DNA of 64,000 nt from an uncultured Aquimarina sp. (GTDB lineage: Bacteria > Bacteroidota > Bacteroidia > Flavobacteriales > Flavobacteriaceae): contig CANLRN010000001.1 of assembly GCA_947493495.1 (NCBI GenBank), forward strand, positions 1-64,000. The letters run 5' to 3'. This document shows, in pieces, positions 18,074-27,507 of this stretch. The notes below the pieces were generated by a model. It was not told the origin of the DNA, did no database searches, and was given only the letters and a program-made list of their open reading frames with translations. Both the position numbers and the translations under genes were made by a program. How positions within the stretch are numbered: the stretch's first letter is position 1; each line of letters begins with the position of its first letter.

Positions 18074-19525
18074 ATGATATTTAATTCTTTAAATTTCTTT
18101 GTATTCTTACCTGTTGTTTTTTTGGGGTATTGGCTTTTATTTAAAAATAAAAGAAAATCGCAGAATATATTTATCCTTATAGCTAGCTATTTTTTTTATG
18201 GCATATGGGATTGGCGATTTTTATTTTTGATAATGGCTAGTACTATAGTAGATTTTATTGTTGGACAGCGTATTTATGATAGTGATCAGCAGAAACATAA
18301 GAAGAAATGGTTATGGATCAGTATACTGTTTAATATTAGTTTACTAGGTTTTTTTAAGTATTATAACTTTTTTATTGACTCTTGGGTAGATTTTACCAGT
18401 ATTCTAGGGTATCAAATAGGCAGCTCTTGGACATTACAAATTATTCTACCTGTTGGAATCTCTTTTTATACATTCCAAACGATGTCGTATTCACTAGACA
18501 TATATTATAAACGATTAGTTCCCACTAAAGATTTTATTGCTTTTTCTGCTTTTGTCAGTTTTTTTCCTCAATTAGTGGCTGGACCGATTGAACGAGCTTC
18601 TAATTTATTATCACAGATAACGAATACAAGAAAATTTGACTATACGCAATGTACAGATGGTATGAAACTTATCGTATGGGGATTGTTTAAAAAAGTAGTA
18701 ATTGCAGATGCTATAGCACCTATAGTTGATGATGTTTTTGCAAATTATATGGATTACCCAGCTTCTACTCTACTTCTTGGTATATGTTTATTTAGTTTTC
18801 AGGTATATAGCGATTTTAGTGGCTATTCTGATATCGCAATAGGAACAGCAAAGCTTTTTGGAATAGAATTGATGTCTAATTTTAAGTTTCCAAATTTCTC
18901 TCGGAATGTTGCAGAATATTGGCAACGCTGGCACGTGTCACTTTCTACTTGGTTTAGACATTACGTATATATTCCACTTGGAGGTAGTAGAGTAAGTACT
19001 ATGAAATCTATACGGAATATTAGTATAATTTTTTTGGTTAGTGGATTTTGGCATGGGGCTAACTGGACCTTTATTGTGTGGGGTGCCATACACGCTTTAT
19101 TCTATATTCCTGTATTTTTGATGGGTAGAAATCGTATATACATGAATACTGTAGTTGCTCAGAATTCTTGGTTGCCTTCTATAAAAGAAGTACTGCAAAT
19201 AATGCTAACCTTTTCGTTAGTTACTTTCTCCAGAATATTTTTTAGATCTGAATCAATTACTGACGCTTTTAATTTTATAAAACAGTTGTGTACTAATTTT
19301 AGGTTTGAGATGTATGAACATCCTCTAGGATATCGTATGATTGATTATTTCATTTTACTTGGGCTATTCACTATTTATGAGTTTATCATTAGAAAAGATG
19401 AGCGCTCACCCTTTAAATTTAAATCAAAATATATACGTTTCTTAATGTATACAATAGTGATACTGGCCATGTTATTATTTTATGATGACCGAATTGACAG
19501 ATCTTTTATCTATTTTCAATTTTAA
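18074..19525 (+). CDS. MBOAT-family O-acyltransferase (AlgI/DltB-like), paralogue 1
   Basis: This 483-residue polytopic membrane enzyme is predicted to move an acyl group across the inner membrane onto a polysaccharide. MBOAT marks are visible: the EYWQRWHVSLSTWFRHYVYIP block (about 281-301), the invariant His in GFWHGANW (H327) and the family-typical ending FIYFQF. The SGNH protein starts three bases after its stop, forming a pair like AlgI-AlgJ or DltB-DltD. The pair converges on the operon carrying an adenylation protein and carrier protein, which makes a Dlt-like donor system worth considering. Acetyl donors are equally possible from sequence. Confidence 0.92.
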   Translation: MIFNSLNFFVFLPVVFLGYWLLFKNKRKSQNIFILIASYFFYGIWDWRFLFLIMASTIVDFIVGQRIYDSDQQKHKKKWLWISILFNISLLGFFKYYNFFIDSWVDFTSILGYQIGSSWTLQIILPVGISFYTFQTMSYSLDIYYKRLVPTKDFIAFSAFVSFFPQLVAGPIERASNLLSQITNTRKFDYTQCTDGMKLIVWGLFKKVVIADAIAPIVDDVFANYMDYPASTLLLGICLFSFQVYSDFSGYSDIAIGTAKLFGIELMSNFKFPNFSRNVAEYWQRWHVSLSTWFRHYVYIPLGGSRVSTMKSIRNISIIFLVSGFWHGANWTFIVWGAIHALFYIPVFLMGRNRIYMNTVVAQNSWLPSIKEVLQIMLTFSLVTFSRIFFRSESITDAFNFIKQLCTNFRFEMYEHPLGYRMIDYFILLGLFTIYEFIIRKDERSPFKFKSKYIRFLMYTIVILAMLLFYDDRIDRSFIYFQF

Positions 19526-19528
19526 GGT

Positions 19529-20506
19529 ATGATGAAACAAGGTATAAAAAAAATAATCGTAAAGTCTGCACTATATTTTTTCATACTCCTAATAGTATTA
19601 GAATTAGTAGTCCGAGTATTACACTTGGCAAAAGATACTCCAAGCAGATTCCTTGATGAGCACAATGTCGAAAAATGGATTCCTAATCAACAAGGATATT
19701 CTGTTACTGGAAATCGTAGACAAAATTTTTCTGAGTATCGCATCAATACTTTTGGGTTTAATTCATACAGAGAATTTACACCAACAAAAGAAAAAATTGA
19801 AGTTGCTCTCGTAGGGGATTCCTTTATACAGGGGTTTCATCAGGATTACTACAATTCTATTGGCAAAAAAATTGAGCATATGATTCCATCTATTGAGGTA
19901 TATGAATATGGATATGCAGGCTATGATTTTGCAGATCAGTTACATCTAATACACGCTTATAAAGAAGATTTTGACCTTATCGATCATGTAGTATTAGGTA
20001 TCAAATTTTCTAATGACCTTACTCGAGGAGATTATAAGGTAATGACCGAAAGACTGGCATTAGAATCACCTATTAATAAACTTCTCAGAAAAAGTAAATT
20101 ATTGGTCTATTGCAAAAGTATTGGGATTTTGGATTCTCCTCAATTATTAGTTCACCAAATCCTAAATATTGCGAAACCTTCAAAAGTATCAAAATCATTA
20201 AATGAAGAAGAGATTCGGAAAGAAAAAGAAAAAAAGATACAAAAGTATATTGAAAATTTTGAAAGTTTAATTGGACAGTATGGGTATGATATGAATCGAA
20301 ATATATTGTTGCTTGATGCAAAAGCCACAGATCCTGTTTTCATGAATTACCTAAAAAAGAATAACTATAAATATATAGACTATGCTACATATTTCTCTAC
20401 TTCTAAAAAACCTACAACATTACTATATGATAGACATTGGAATGATCACGGGAGAACATTAATTGCTATAGCAATTTCTGAGTATCTTGAGGTACACAAA
20501 AATTAG
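19529..20506 (+). CDS. SGNH-hydrolase-like partner of MBOAT paralogue 1 (AlgJ/AlgX/DltD-like)
   Basis: This 325-residue protein has one N-terminal membrane anchor (about 9-31) and an extracytoplasmic SGNH fold. The nucleophile motif is GDSF (96-99, Ser98), and the C-terminal Asp/His block is DRHWND-H (301-307). Such partners hand the acyl group from the MBOAT to the polysaccharide. The gene begins three bases after the MBOAT stop. Its TAG (20504-20506) overlaps the stop of the convergent gene 20503-21663, so no room is left for a terminator between the operons. Confidence 0.82.
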   Translation: MMKQGIKKIIVKSALYFFILLIVLELVVRVLHLAKDTPSRFLDEHNVEKWIPNQQGYSVTGNRRQNFSEYRINTFGFNSYREFTPTKEKIEVALVGDSFIQGFHQDYYNSIGKKIEHMIPSIEVYEYGYAGYDFADQLHLIHAYKEDFDLIDHVVLGIKFSNDLTRGDYKVMTERLALESPINKLLRKSKLLVYCKSIGILDSPQLLVHQILNIAKPSKVSKSLNEEEIRKEKEKKIQKYIENFESLIGQYGYDMNRNILLLDAKATDPVFMNYLKKNNYKYIDYATYFSTSKKPTTLLYDRHWNDHGRTLIAIAISEYLEVHKN

Positions 20507-21663
20507 ATAGTAACTGTTATTTTTTGCATTTTAGATTTGCCTATAATCCAATACGATTTTGATTTACCATCAGAGATTTGATGTACTGTAACATCTGTAG
20601 CCTTCTCTATACCGACATATATAAAATCAAACACAAGCCTTCTTAAAAAAGAATTCTCTTTTGAATTATAATCTACAATTGGTAATTTTTTTTCTGTTTC
20701 TTGTACATCGGTTATGTCATATACTTGTGGAGTTAACCTCTGCTCTACAGTCTTTTTCTGCTTTGCTTTAAAGTTTTTATAGCGTACATAAGCTATCTTA
20801 TATATGAACTCTTTTATCTGAACTTTTATGTATTCTATATTTCCTATAATCCATCCGCGTAGGTTTTTTTTAGGATATAAAATTTGATGTTCAAAATTAT
20901 AAATATGATTACACCATTCTCTCTTATAGGTAAGATCTCCCATCCCCATTTCGTATGATAAATATTTGTTTTCTATTAACCAGTCTAATTTTTTATAAAT
21001 CTCTACACTCCCCAAACTAAACTTCGCGTAATCTATATCATATGATGAGATGGCACTAAAGAGTCTTCTATTAAAATGGTGGTTCAATGAAACAATAATT
21101 GGTTTATCTTTTTCTAATGCAACAAATAATGAAGCTCTTTTTTCATTAATCAATGAAAAATACATTTTCTTGTAATGTTCCCAATTAAGCAATGTCTGGC
21201 TAGTATCATTACGCTCATCAAACCTTCTGATCAACATTTTTTTAAGGCAATCCATAAAAAAATCATATTCTTCTTGATCAATATGGCCTAGATACGTTTT
21301 GTAGGATACCTCAAAACAAGATTCGAGTCTCTTAACTCTTCTTCTTATTGTTTTTGCGTTACTTCTAAAACGTTTTTTTATATATGCATCTACACTATCA
21401 AAACCTTCTAGAAAAATAGCATATCCTTTAAAAAACTGAGGAATTCGTTTTATCGTAAATGTATCTTTTTCTATCACAGGCAGAAAGTAGTCTGGAATAA
21501 AAAAAATAGAATATACTTTATTGGTTATATTGACAGCTTTTGGGTTATATTCTGGATTGATAAATCCTTCTTTATGATTTGCAGACTTTACCTTTGAAAA
21601 TAGTACTGGAATAGAGTTTTTTTCATATAGTTCAAAAAAGTAATCAATAAATATTTTTTTCAC
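20503..21663 (-). CDS. FemAB/BioF2-like GNAT-fold N-acyltransferase A
   Basis: This 386-residue soluble protein looks like the BioF2-like/FemAB branch of the GNAT fold. A block IKKRFRSNAKTIRRRVKRLE (about 97-120) is typical of these transferases, and a later segment has FSAISSYDIDYAKFSLGSVEIYKKLDWLI, as in enzymes that place an acyl or aminoacyl group on an amino acceptor. The last 90 residues are less conserved. It is the last gene of the minus-strand operon that includes the adenylation and carrier proteins. Use of aminoacyl-carrier rather than aminoacyl-tRNA as donor is my inference. Confidence 0.6.
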   Translation of the reverse strand: MKKIFIDYFFELYEKNSIPVLFSKVKSANHKEGFINPEYNPKAVNITNKVYSIFFIPDYFLPVIEKDTFTIKRIPQFFKGYAIFLEGFDSVDAYIKKRFRSNAKTIRRRVKRLESCFEVSYKTYLGHIDQEEYDFFMDCLKKMLIRRFDERNDTSQTLLNWEHYKKMYFSLINEKRASLFVALEKDKPIIVSLNHHFNRRLFSAISSYDIDYAKFSLGSVEIYKKLDWLIENKYLSYEMGMGDLTYKREWCNHIYNFEHQILYPKKNLRGWIIGNIEYIKVQIKEFIYKIAYVRYKNFKAKQKKTVEQRLTPQVYDITDVQETEKKLPIVDYNSKENSFLRRLVFDFIYVGIEKATDVTVHQISDGKSKSYWIIGKSKMQKITVTI

Positions 21664-21722
21664 GTATTCAGATTTTTAGTAATCACTTAGGGCTTCTTGG
21701 TTGACACATTATCAATTACATT

Positions 21723-22814
21723 TTATGCATGATTAATTCTATAAAATGGAAAAAAATAATTTTTTAATGTTTCTTTATCCATATCTGCATATGCAATATT
21801 AGACACAAGGCATAATTCATCGTATTGTTTCTTATTAACTATTTTTCTTCCTGTATAAAAAATCACATCATCATCTTTGGGAAATAATGATTTCTTATTC
21901 TTGTACAAACCATCACCATCTTTCATCCCTCCTCCAAGAACATAGTACTTTTTGCCTTGACTAATTGCCCATTCTATAATTTTCACTCTCAGAAAATCAT
22001 TTGGCCTATAACTAAAATATTCGGCATTAGTTCCTCCTAAAAACGCAAATAATGTTTCTCTATAGTTTATAATTAGCTCTATAGAAATAGGTGTTTCTTG
22101 ATGGTATGCTACTGCAATCGAAAAATTATCTATGTTAGAGAGTATTAAGTTTTCGAAATATGTATATGAAAAAAAGTAAATACTATCCGCATTATTGCGA
22201 GTCATAGTATTGACATAAATATTATTAAATATTTCAATAATTCCTTTTGTAATTTCTTTTTGGTGAAAGACCTTAAAACTCAAATTATGATTCATCGCTT
22301 TTCTAAAATTATTTCTAACCTTAGAGACAAATCCATTCCACTGGTCTTCAAATACATTCATCAAATTACCTCTTACATTTGATAAACTCTCAATCACTAT
22401 CCCAGAATAGTTTCTATGGTTATCATTAAGACTAAAACGAATGAACTCGGTGATAACATTATTTTTCTGATACCATATATCAGTATTTTTCCAAAATTGA
22501 GTAATGTCATCAATCGTTACATCATCATTAAACAATGGACCATTGTATCCATATGGACTGATTACATCATAATATGGATATTTTATATTTTTTATGGTGA
22601 TTTCTCTATATATAAATGGCATCATGATAATGGGAGTATCATTTTTTACAAATAGAAAATATTTTAAATGATCCGATTCTTTTTCGAAATGAGATAGATG
22701 TTCCATAGAATAATATACATTATTATCCCATTTTGTTTGAAGAAGGTCTTTGTACTCAATATAATCAGATTCTTGATCTAGATTTTTTACATATATTTTA
22801 TAGTTTTCTTTCAA
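21723..22814 (-). CDS. FemAB-like GNAT-fold N-acyltransferase B
   Basis: This 363-residue protein has the layout of FemAB-related acyltransferases. The N-terminal half includes YPYYDVISPYGYNGPLF (about 78-96), which is strongly typical of this family in polysaccharide loci. The second half has a RNNFRKAMNHN block (about 165-176) and the closing FAFLGGTNAEYFSYRPNDFL and YVLGGGMKDGDGLYKNKK motifs, which mark the GNAT core. It is unlike its neighbour in detail, so the two probably act on different acceptors or donors. It lies 59 bp from gene A and 52 bp from the flavoprotein gene, in the same direction. Confidence 0.7.
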   Translation of the reverse strand: MKENYKIYVKNLDQESDYIEYKDLLQTKWDNNVYYSMEHLSHFEKESDHLKYFLFVKNDTPIIMMPFIYREITIKNIKYPYYDVISPYGYNGPLFNDDVTIDDITQFWKNTDIWYQKNNVITEFIRFSLNDNHRNYSGIVIESLSNVRGNLMNVFEDQWNGFVSKVRNNFRKAMNHNLSFKVFHQKEITKGIIEIFNNIYVNTMTRNNADSIYFFSYTYFENLILSNIDNFSIAVAYHQETPISIELIINYRETLFAFLGGTNAEYFSYRPNDFLRVKIIEWAISQGKKYYVLGGGMKDGDGLYKNKKSLFPKDDDVIFYTGRKIVNKKQYDELCLVSNIAYADMDKETLKNYFFPFYRINHA

Positions 22815-22866
22815 TATAATTACTATTAGGTTTGATATTTAGGCTTATTAGGGTATATTTCCATTT

Positions 22867-24405
22867 TTAGTCAAAAAAATAGTCGTTTAGTTTTTTTGAT
22901 AGTAATTTTGATAACCAGATAATTCTACCACAGTGCTCTACATGCCATACAGCTTTACCTTCGAATATATTACCCGCTAATAAAGGTCCTATTACATGTA
23001 AATTTTCAGAAGTCTCAAAAGAGTCGTTTACATCAAAACCAATATGAGATTCATTAGGTATACATAATTTTTTATCCACCATCTTTTTTAATAATTCTGG
23101 TATATTATCTTTTGTTAACTTAGTACTTCCTATACAGTTAAAAACAATTTGTATAGGATCATCAAGAGATTTATTACTCTCCGTTTTTGTATCTAAATAT
23201 TCTAATTGATATCCATTATCATTTTTATAAATATTAGAAAACCTGCCTGCGATATGCTTAAATCTACCACTTTCTTTGAGATCTTCAATAATTTTAGAAT
23301 AATGATATCCTGCGCACCGTTGCCTTCTTCCTATTTCATTACCATGTATACACGCAAACTTTTTAAGCTCTTCTGTATTTAATTTATTTAATAATACACC
23401 AAATCCATTAGAGATTATATCTACTGTAGATGCTGCTCCTAGTTTTATCTCATCAGCGCGATCTAAGTCTTTGTAGGCAGCACTAGCAATGCGATCTGCT
23501 GTTAGACGATCATGATCCTTTAATGAAAGTAAATATGTAGGAGAAAAGCTTTTTTTACGCTCTTCATCTATTACAGAATCAGGAGATAAGCCTTGAGTGG
23601 ATAAAAGTGTGAATTGATCTATATGAGTTTGTATTTCTTTTAAATCGTTTAGTTTGTATAACATCTCTAATCCACTGGCATTTGCACCTATGATAAGTAC
23701 ATTACATTTTTGAGCAGGTTTTTTGGTTATAAATTTTTCTACTTTTTGCAATACATGTTTTAAATCTGGTTTGTATGGATTGTTAACAAACAATAGCTCA
23801 TTATTTTCTATCAAACTTTCTTGTTTCCATAAATAGTTAGCAGGTAATGATCCAACAGAAAGTACTACTTTTTCAGAGACTAATGTTTTTTTTGAATGTA
23901 ATAGCAATTCGTAACTATCATTTTTATGCTGTATATCTAAAACTTCTGCATTGATATAATCAACGTTAACATAGCCTAACTGTTCTGATTCTTGTATTTT
24001 ATTTTTTACTTTCTGATTGATATAACTGCCAAAAAAGCGTCTAGGAATAAAAAGGTCTTTCCAATCGTTATTTTTTATTTTTTCTGAGTGCTTAGATGCC
24101 CATTCTGACGATAAGGTGCCTCCTTCTTTTAAGAATTCTTCTAATAACCAATCTTTATTCTGATTTAGCCATTCTATAAATATCTCTAACTCGGGCTGCG
24201 GTAAGAAATTTTTTAATGATGTAATTAAAAGAACACAAAAACCTGATCGCTTTCCGTAAGCAATACCCGTGTAGAACTCTGAATACCTATCAATAATCGT
24301 TATCGATATCTTTTTTTTGGTTTTATTAGTTTTTAGTTGATCCAAAAAATGCAATATCGTAAATGACGACGAAATCCCTGATCCTATAAATGTAATATGC
24401 GACAT
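22867..24405 (-). CDS. FAD/NAD(P)-binding oxidoreductase in the adenylation-carrier operon
   Basis: This protein of about 512 residues has an N-terminal Rossmann dinucleotide motif (FIGSGISSSF) and a TGIAYG segment near 50-56, as in the FAD-NAD(P)-binding family related to N-hydroxylating monooxygenases. A second nucleotide-binding motif, LIIGANASGLEML, is near 235. The C-terminal VIGPLLAGNIFEGKAVWHVE is a conserved closing element. The substrate is unknown; oxidation of a carrier-bound or free amino acid is suggested only by context. I use the ATG at 24405; an in-frame GTG at 24429 would extend it by eight residues. It lies between the PglD-like and FemAB-like genes. Confidence 0.65.
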   Translation of the reverse strand: MSHITFIGSGISSSFTILHFLDQLKTNKTKKKISITIIDRYSEFYTGIAYGKRSGFCVLLITSLKNFLPQPELEIFIEWLNQNKDWLLEEFLKEGGTLSSEWASKHSEKIKNNDWKDLFIPRRFFGSYINQKVKNKIQESEQLGYVNVDYINAEVLDIQHKNDSYELLLHSKKTLVSEKVVLSVGSLPANYLWKQESLIENNELLFVNNPYKPDLKHVLQKVEKFITKKPAQKCNVLIIGANASGLEMLYKLNDLKEIQTHIDQFTLLSTQGLSPDSVIDEERKKSFSPTYLLSLKDHDRLTADRIASAAYKDLDRADEIKLGAASTVDIISNGFGVLLNKLNTEELKKFACIHGNEIGRRQRCAGYHYSKIIEDLKESGRFKHIAGRFSNIYKNDNGYQLEYLDTKTESNKSLDDPIQIVFNCIGSTKLTKDNIPELLKKMVDKKLCIPNESHIGFDVNDSFETSENLHVIGPLLAGNIFEGKAVWHVEHCGRIIWLSKLLSKKLNDYFFD

Positions 24406-24433
24406 TTTATTTTTGTTTTGAGCAAGCACAAGA

Positions 24434-25078
24434 TTAAGGTTGTTTCGTTTTTATCACTCTTCCTGGGTTACCGACCATTGTAACATAATCAGGGACATCT
24501 TTTATAATCACTGTCCCCGCTCCTAATAAAGTTTCTCTACCAATTTCTTTAACTCCTGTCATTACAGTAACTCCCATACCTATGTATGCTTTTTCTTTTA
24601 CGTGTATCAATGCTCCAATATTCACCCCTGATGACATAAAAACTCCATCTTCTAGGGTTACATGGTGTGCTATCGTACTATCCATATTTATCATAATATA
24701 ATTACCTATTACTGTATGTGGCATTACTATATTACCTGCTAACATATATACTGCCTCTCCTATAGATACATCAGGAGCAATCGATACTGTATGATGTATA
24801 AATCCTGGAATATTATATCCTTCTTTTTTTAATGTTGATAAATAGTTAACACGTACAGTATTATTCCCTATGGGGCAATATACATCTTGTATTTTTTTTT
24901 TAAACTCATGAAGAAACAAATCTTCATATTTTCCTATGACAGGTATCCCAATTACTTTTTGTTTTATTAATTCTGGATTATCATCAATAAACCCAATAAT
25001 ATTAACTCCAGCTTCTTTAAGATACGAGGCATATACTTGCCCTTGTGTTCCTGCACCTATGATTACAGCTTTATTCAT
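24434..25078 (-). CDS. PglD/NeuD-family sugar acyltransferase (left-handed beta-helix)
   Basis: This 214-residue enzyme has an N-terminal nucleotide-sugar-binding Rossmann-like part (AVIIGAGTQGQVYASYL, FIDDNP) and a C-terminal hexapeptide-repeat helix ending GNPGRVIK. The catalytic His region is IAHHV (137-141). In the bacillosamine pathway PglD acetylates the 4-amino group made by PglE. Here the PglF- and PglE-like enzymes sit in a separate operon, while the PglC-like transferase is four bases upstream. The natural acyl donor could be acetyl-CoA; whether it uses the carrier protein nearby cannot be told. Confidence 0.88.
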   Translation of the reverse strand: MNKAVIIGAGTQGQVYASYLKEAGVNIIGFIDDNPELIKQKVIGIPVIGKYEDLFLHEFKKKIQDVYCPIGNNTVRVNYLSTLKKEGYNIPGFIHHTVSIAPDVSIGEAVYMLAGNIVMPHTVIGNYIMINMDSTIAHHVTLEDGVFMSSGVNIGALIHVKEKAYIGMGVTVMTGVKEIGRETLLGAGTVIIKDVPDYVTMVGNPGRVIKTKQP

Positions 25079-25082
25079 TATG

Positions 25083-25688
25083 CTAATTATTTCCTGTAAA
25101 AGTAGGCATATTTATATTTTCACCACTATTAATATCTTCTTTAAAAAGTACTTTTTTTATAGTTAGAAAAACGATTTTCACATCAGTCATTACTGTAACA
25201 TTTTTGGTATACCAAACATCTAATTCAAATTTCTGATTCCAAGAAATCGTATTCCGCCCATTAACTTGTGCCCATCCTGTGATACCAGGTCTTACATCAT
25301 GACGTTTTTTTTGTTCTGCATTATAAAGAGGTAAATATTTTACTAACAAAGGTCTTGGTCCTATTAAACTCATATCTCCCTTAAGAACATTAAATAGTTG
25401 AGGAATTTCATCTAATGAATATTTTCTGATAAATTTTCCTATAGTAGTAATTCTTTGTTCGAATGGCAACAACTCTCCCTTCTCATCTTTTTTATCATTC
25501 ATACTTTTTAGTTTAATGATCTTAAATATCTCTTCTTTTTTACCTGGACGAGATTGAAAGAAAAATGGTTTACCATTATTAGCAAATAATAATATAATAA
25601 TTACCACCAGTAAAATAGGCGATACTAGTAAAATACCTAATAATGCTCCAAAAAAATCTATAAAACGTTTAATGAATAATTTATACAT
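25083..25688 (-). CDS. PglC-type phospho-sugar transferase, paralogue 1
   Basis: This 201-residue small polyprenyl-phosphate sugar-1-phosphate transferase starts repeat-unit assembly on the lipid carrier. One N-terminal re-entrant membrane segment (about 9-33) precedes the catalytic core. Conserved motifs are RPGKKEEIFKIIKLKSM, SLDEIPQLFNVLKGDMSLIGPRP (catalytic Asp-Glu pair) and GITGWAQVNGRN. Its length matches the PglC class with no extra domain. It is close to the product of 28777-29433 through most of its length. It is flanked by the PglD-like gene (4 bp) and the carrier protein gene (18 bp). Confidence 0.93.
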   Translation of the reverse strand: MYKLFIKRFIDFFGALLGILLVSPILLVVIIILLFANNGKPFFFQSRPGKKEEIFKIIKLKSMNDKKDEKGELLPFEQRITTIGKFIRKYSLDEIPQLFNVLKGDMSLIGPRPLLVKYLPLYNAEQKKRHDVRPGITGWAQVNGRNTISWNQKFELDVWYTKNVTVMTDVKIVFLTIKKVLFKEDINSGENINMPTFTGNN

Positions 25689-25706
25689 GGGTAATATGAA
25701 AATGTA

Positions 25707-25946
25707 TTACAGCTCTGATTCGATAGTGTTTAGTAGATCTCCTATATTATCCATATTCATTAAATCCATGAGTTTAAATTTAATATCAAATGTTTTTTCA
25801 ATTTCTGTAATAATCATCATATGGGTAATTGATTCCCATCCATCTACATCATTTGCCGTAGTCTCTTCAAGGAGTTGAAAATTTTCATGTTCTAATACAG
25901 TAACAAAAGCTTTTGTTACTTTAGATAAGATCTCTTCTTTGTTCAT
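25707..25946 (-). CDS. Acyl/aminoacyl carrier protein
   Basis: This 79-residue acidic four-helix carrier protein has the phosphopantetheine attachment Ser at 39 in DGWESITHM, a variant of the usual DSL motif. It is a stand-alone carrier placed 26 bp after an amino-acid-type adenylation gene, in the manner of DltC after DltA. It is not the fatty-acid AcpP, which has a different core (GADSLD). A phosphopantetheinyl transferase is not in the window. Confidence 0.88.
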   Translation of the reverse strand: MNKEEILSKVTKAFVTVLEHENFQLLEETTANDVDGWESITHMMIITEIEKTFDIKFKLMDLMNMDNIGDLLNTIESEL

Positions 25947-25972
25947 TTATAATTTATTTTGGTTGAAGTAGC

Positions 25973-27475
25973 TTACGCTACAATATTATTAAAATGTTTT
26001 TTTAACTCTTTTCTATTTATTTTTCCATTTATACTATGTGGAAATTCTTTTATAAACCTGACATGCATTGGGATCATATATGATGGCATCATTGTTTTCA
26101 TATGATCAAAAATTAAAGTGGTATCAAATTCATCAGACTCTATAGCGAGTCCTAATTCTGCATTACCTAAGGAATTAGTTATGTCTAATGCAACTATATT
26201 CACTTTTTTTTCTGATTTTGATTTGGCATGAAATTCGATTTCTGCTAATTCTACACGATATCCTCTAATTTTTACCTGAAAATCTGCTCTACCTACATAT
26301 AGAAAATCTCCATCGTTATCTTTGATACAGAGATCTCCTGTTTTATAATAGCGTACTTCCACTCCATCTTCTGTTCTATTAAAAAAACTTTGTTTGTTCT
26401 TTTCTGGATTTTTCCAGTAACCAGGAGTAATTTGAGGGCCTGCTAAGCATAATTCTCCTGTTTCTTCAATAGCTACTTCTTCATTATTTTCATTAACTAC
26501 TATATACGATGTGTTTTTTTGTGGAGTGCCGATTGCTATGATGCCATTATAGGCTTTTTGATGCGTATCTTTATGATATGGGTAAAAACCACTATAGACT
26601 GTAAATTCTGTTGGACCATAGTAATTAAAGATTTTACAATTAGGAAGACAATCACTCCATTCTTTTGCGATATCACTATGTAATGCTCCTCCTCCAAAAC
26701 TACAATACCTAACATCTGGTGCATGAATCTCTGAGAAATAAGGTCTTAGATAATTTATAATAGAAGGAACCATTGTTAATACCGTAAGCTTTTCTTCATT
26801 TATCAATTTAAATATATAAAAATATTTGATAGCTCCTTTGGGGATGGTATACATACAAGATCCGGATAATAATGGAAATAAGTAAGTAACCACTGAAAAA
26901 TCAAAGGTAAGTTCAAACATCTGTAGGCATCTATCTGATGCTATTAAATTAAAATCAGGCTCTGCATCAATGGCATCTACTAACCCTTGTACATTAGCAA
27001 AAGTTATAGGTACACCTTTAGGAAGTCCTGTAGTACCGGATGTAAATAAAATATAGGCTAAATCACTACTTATTGCGTTTTTTGGTTCTAAATCAATAGC
27101 TACTTCTGGAATATCTTTAGTAGCAATAATAGTATAGTTATCGTAGATAGATTGGTCAGAAGAATCAAGTATAATAGTAGTTCCTGTAAGCTTAAAAACA
27201 GTATGATTTCTTTCTACAGGGACTTCTGGATTAACAGGCACATATGCTTTTCCTTCTAGCCATAATGCAATAATACTAGCATATGTATATATATCATCAT
27301 TAGTAACTAGGCCTATTAATTTTTCTGTTTCTTTTGTCACACTAGCAATAGCACTTCGTATTTTAGAAACTTCTATAGCAAAATCATGATACGTATACAA
27401 CTTACCTTTGATACATAATACATTATGATCTGGATGCTTTTCAATTGATTGCGCTATTTTTTTTATGTATTCCAT
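25973..27475 (-). CDS. Stand-alone amino-acid adenylation protein (DltA/NRPS A-domain-like)
   Basis: This 500-residue adenylate-forming enzyme has all core motifs in order: A3 LFTSGTTGLPKG (143-154), A4 FDFS (191-194), A5 NYYGPTE (284-290), A7 YKTGDL (377-382), A8 RGYRVELAEIE and the A10 lysine in NGKINRKEL near the C-terminus. Asp192 in A4 is the residue that holds the alpha-amino group in amino-acid-activating domains, so an amino acid is the likely substrate. It should load the carrier protein encoded 26 bp downstream. The length fits DltA. The promoter region contains dispersed repeat copy 3. Confidence 0.88.
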   Translation of the reverse strand: MEYIKKIAQSIEKHPDHNVLCIKGKLYTYHDFAIEVSKIRSAIASVTKETEKLIGLVTNDDIYTYASIIALWLEGKAYVPVNPEVPVERNHTVFKLTGTTIILDSSDQSIYDNYTIIATKDIPEVAIDLEPKNAISSDLAYILFTSGTTGLPKGVPITFANVQGLVDAIDAEPDFNLIASDRCLQMFELTFDFSVVTYLFPLLSGSCMYTIPKGAIKYFYIFKLINEEKLTVLTMVPSIINYLRPYFSEIHAPDVRYCSFGGGALHSDIAKEWSDCLPNCKIFNYYGPTEFTVYSGFYPYHKDTHQKAYNGIIAIGTPQKNTSYIVVNENNEEVAIEETGELCLAGPQITPGYWKNPEKNKQSFFNRTEDGVEVRYYKTGDLCIKDNDGDFLYVGRADFQVKIRGYRVELAEIEFHAKSKSEKKVNIVALDITNSLGNAELGLAIESDEFDTTLIFDHMKTMMPSYMIPMHVRFIKEFPHSINGKINRKELKKHFNNIVA

Positions 27476-27507
27476 ATACTCTTTACGTTATCGAGTTTAG
27501 TAAACTA

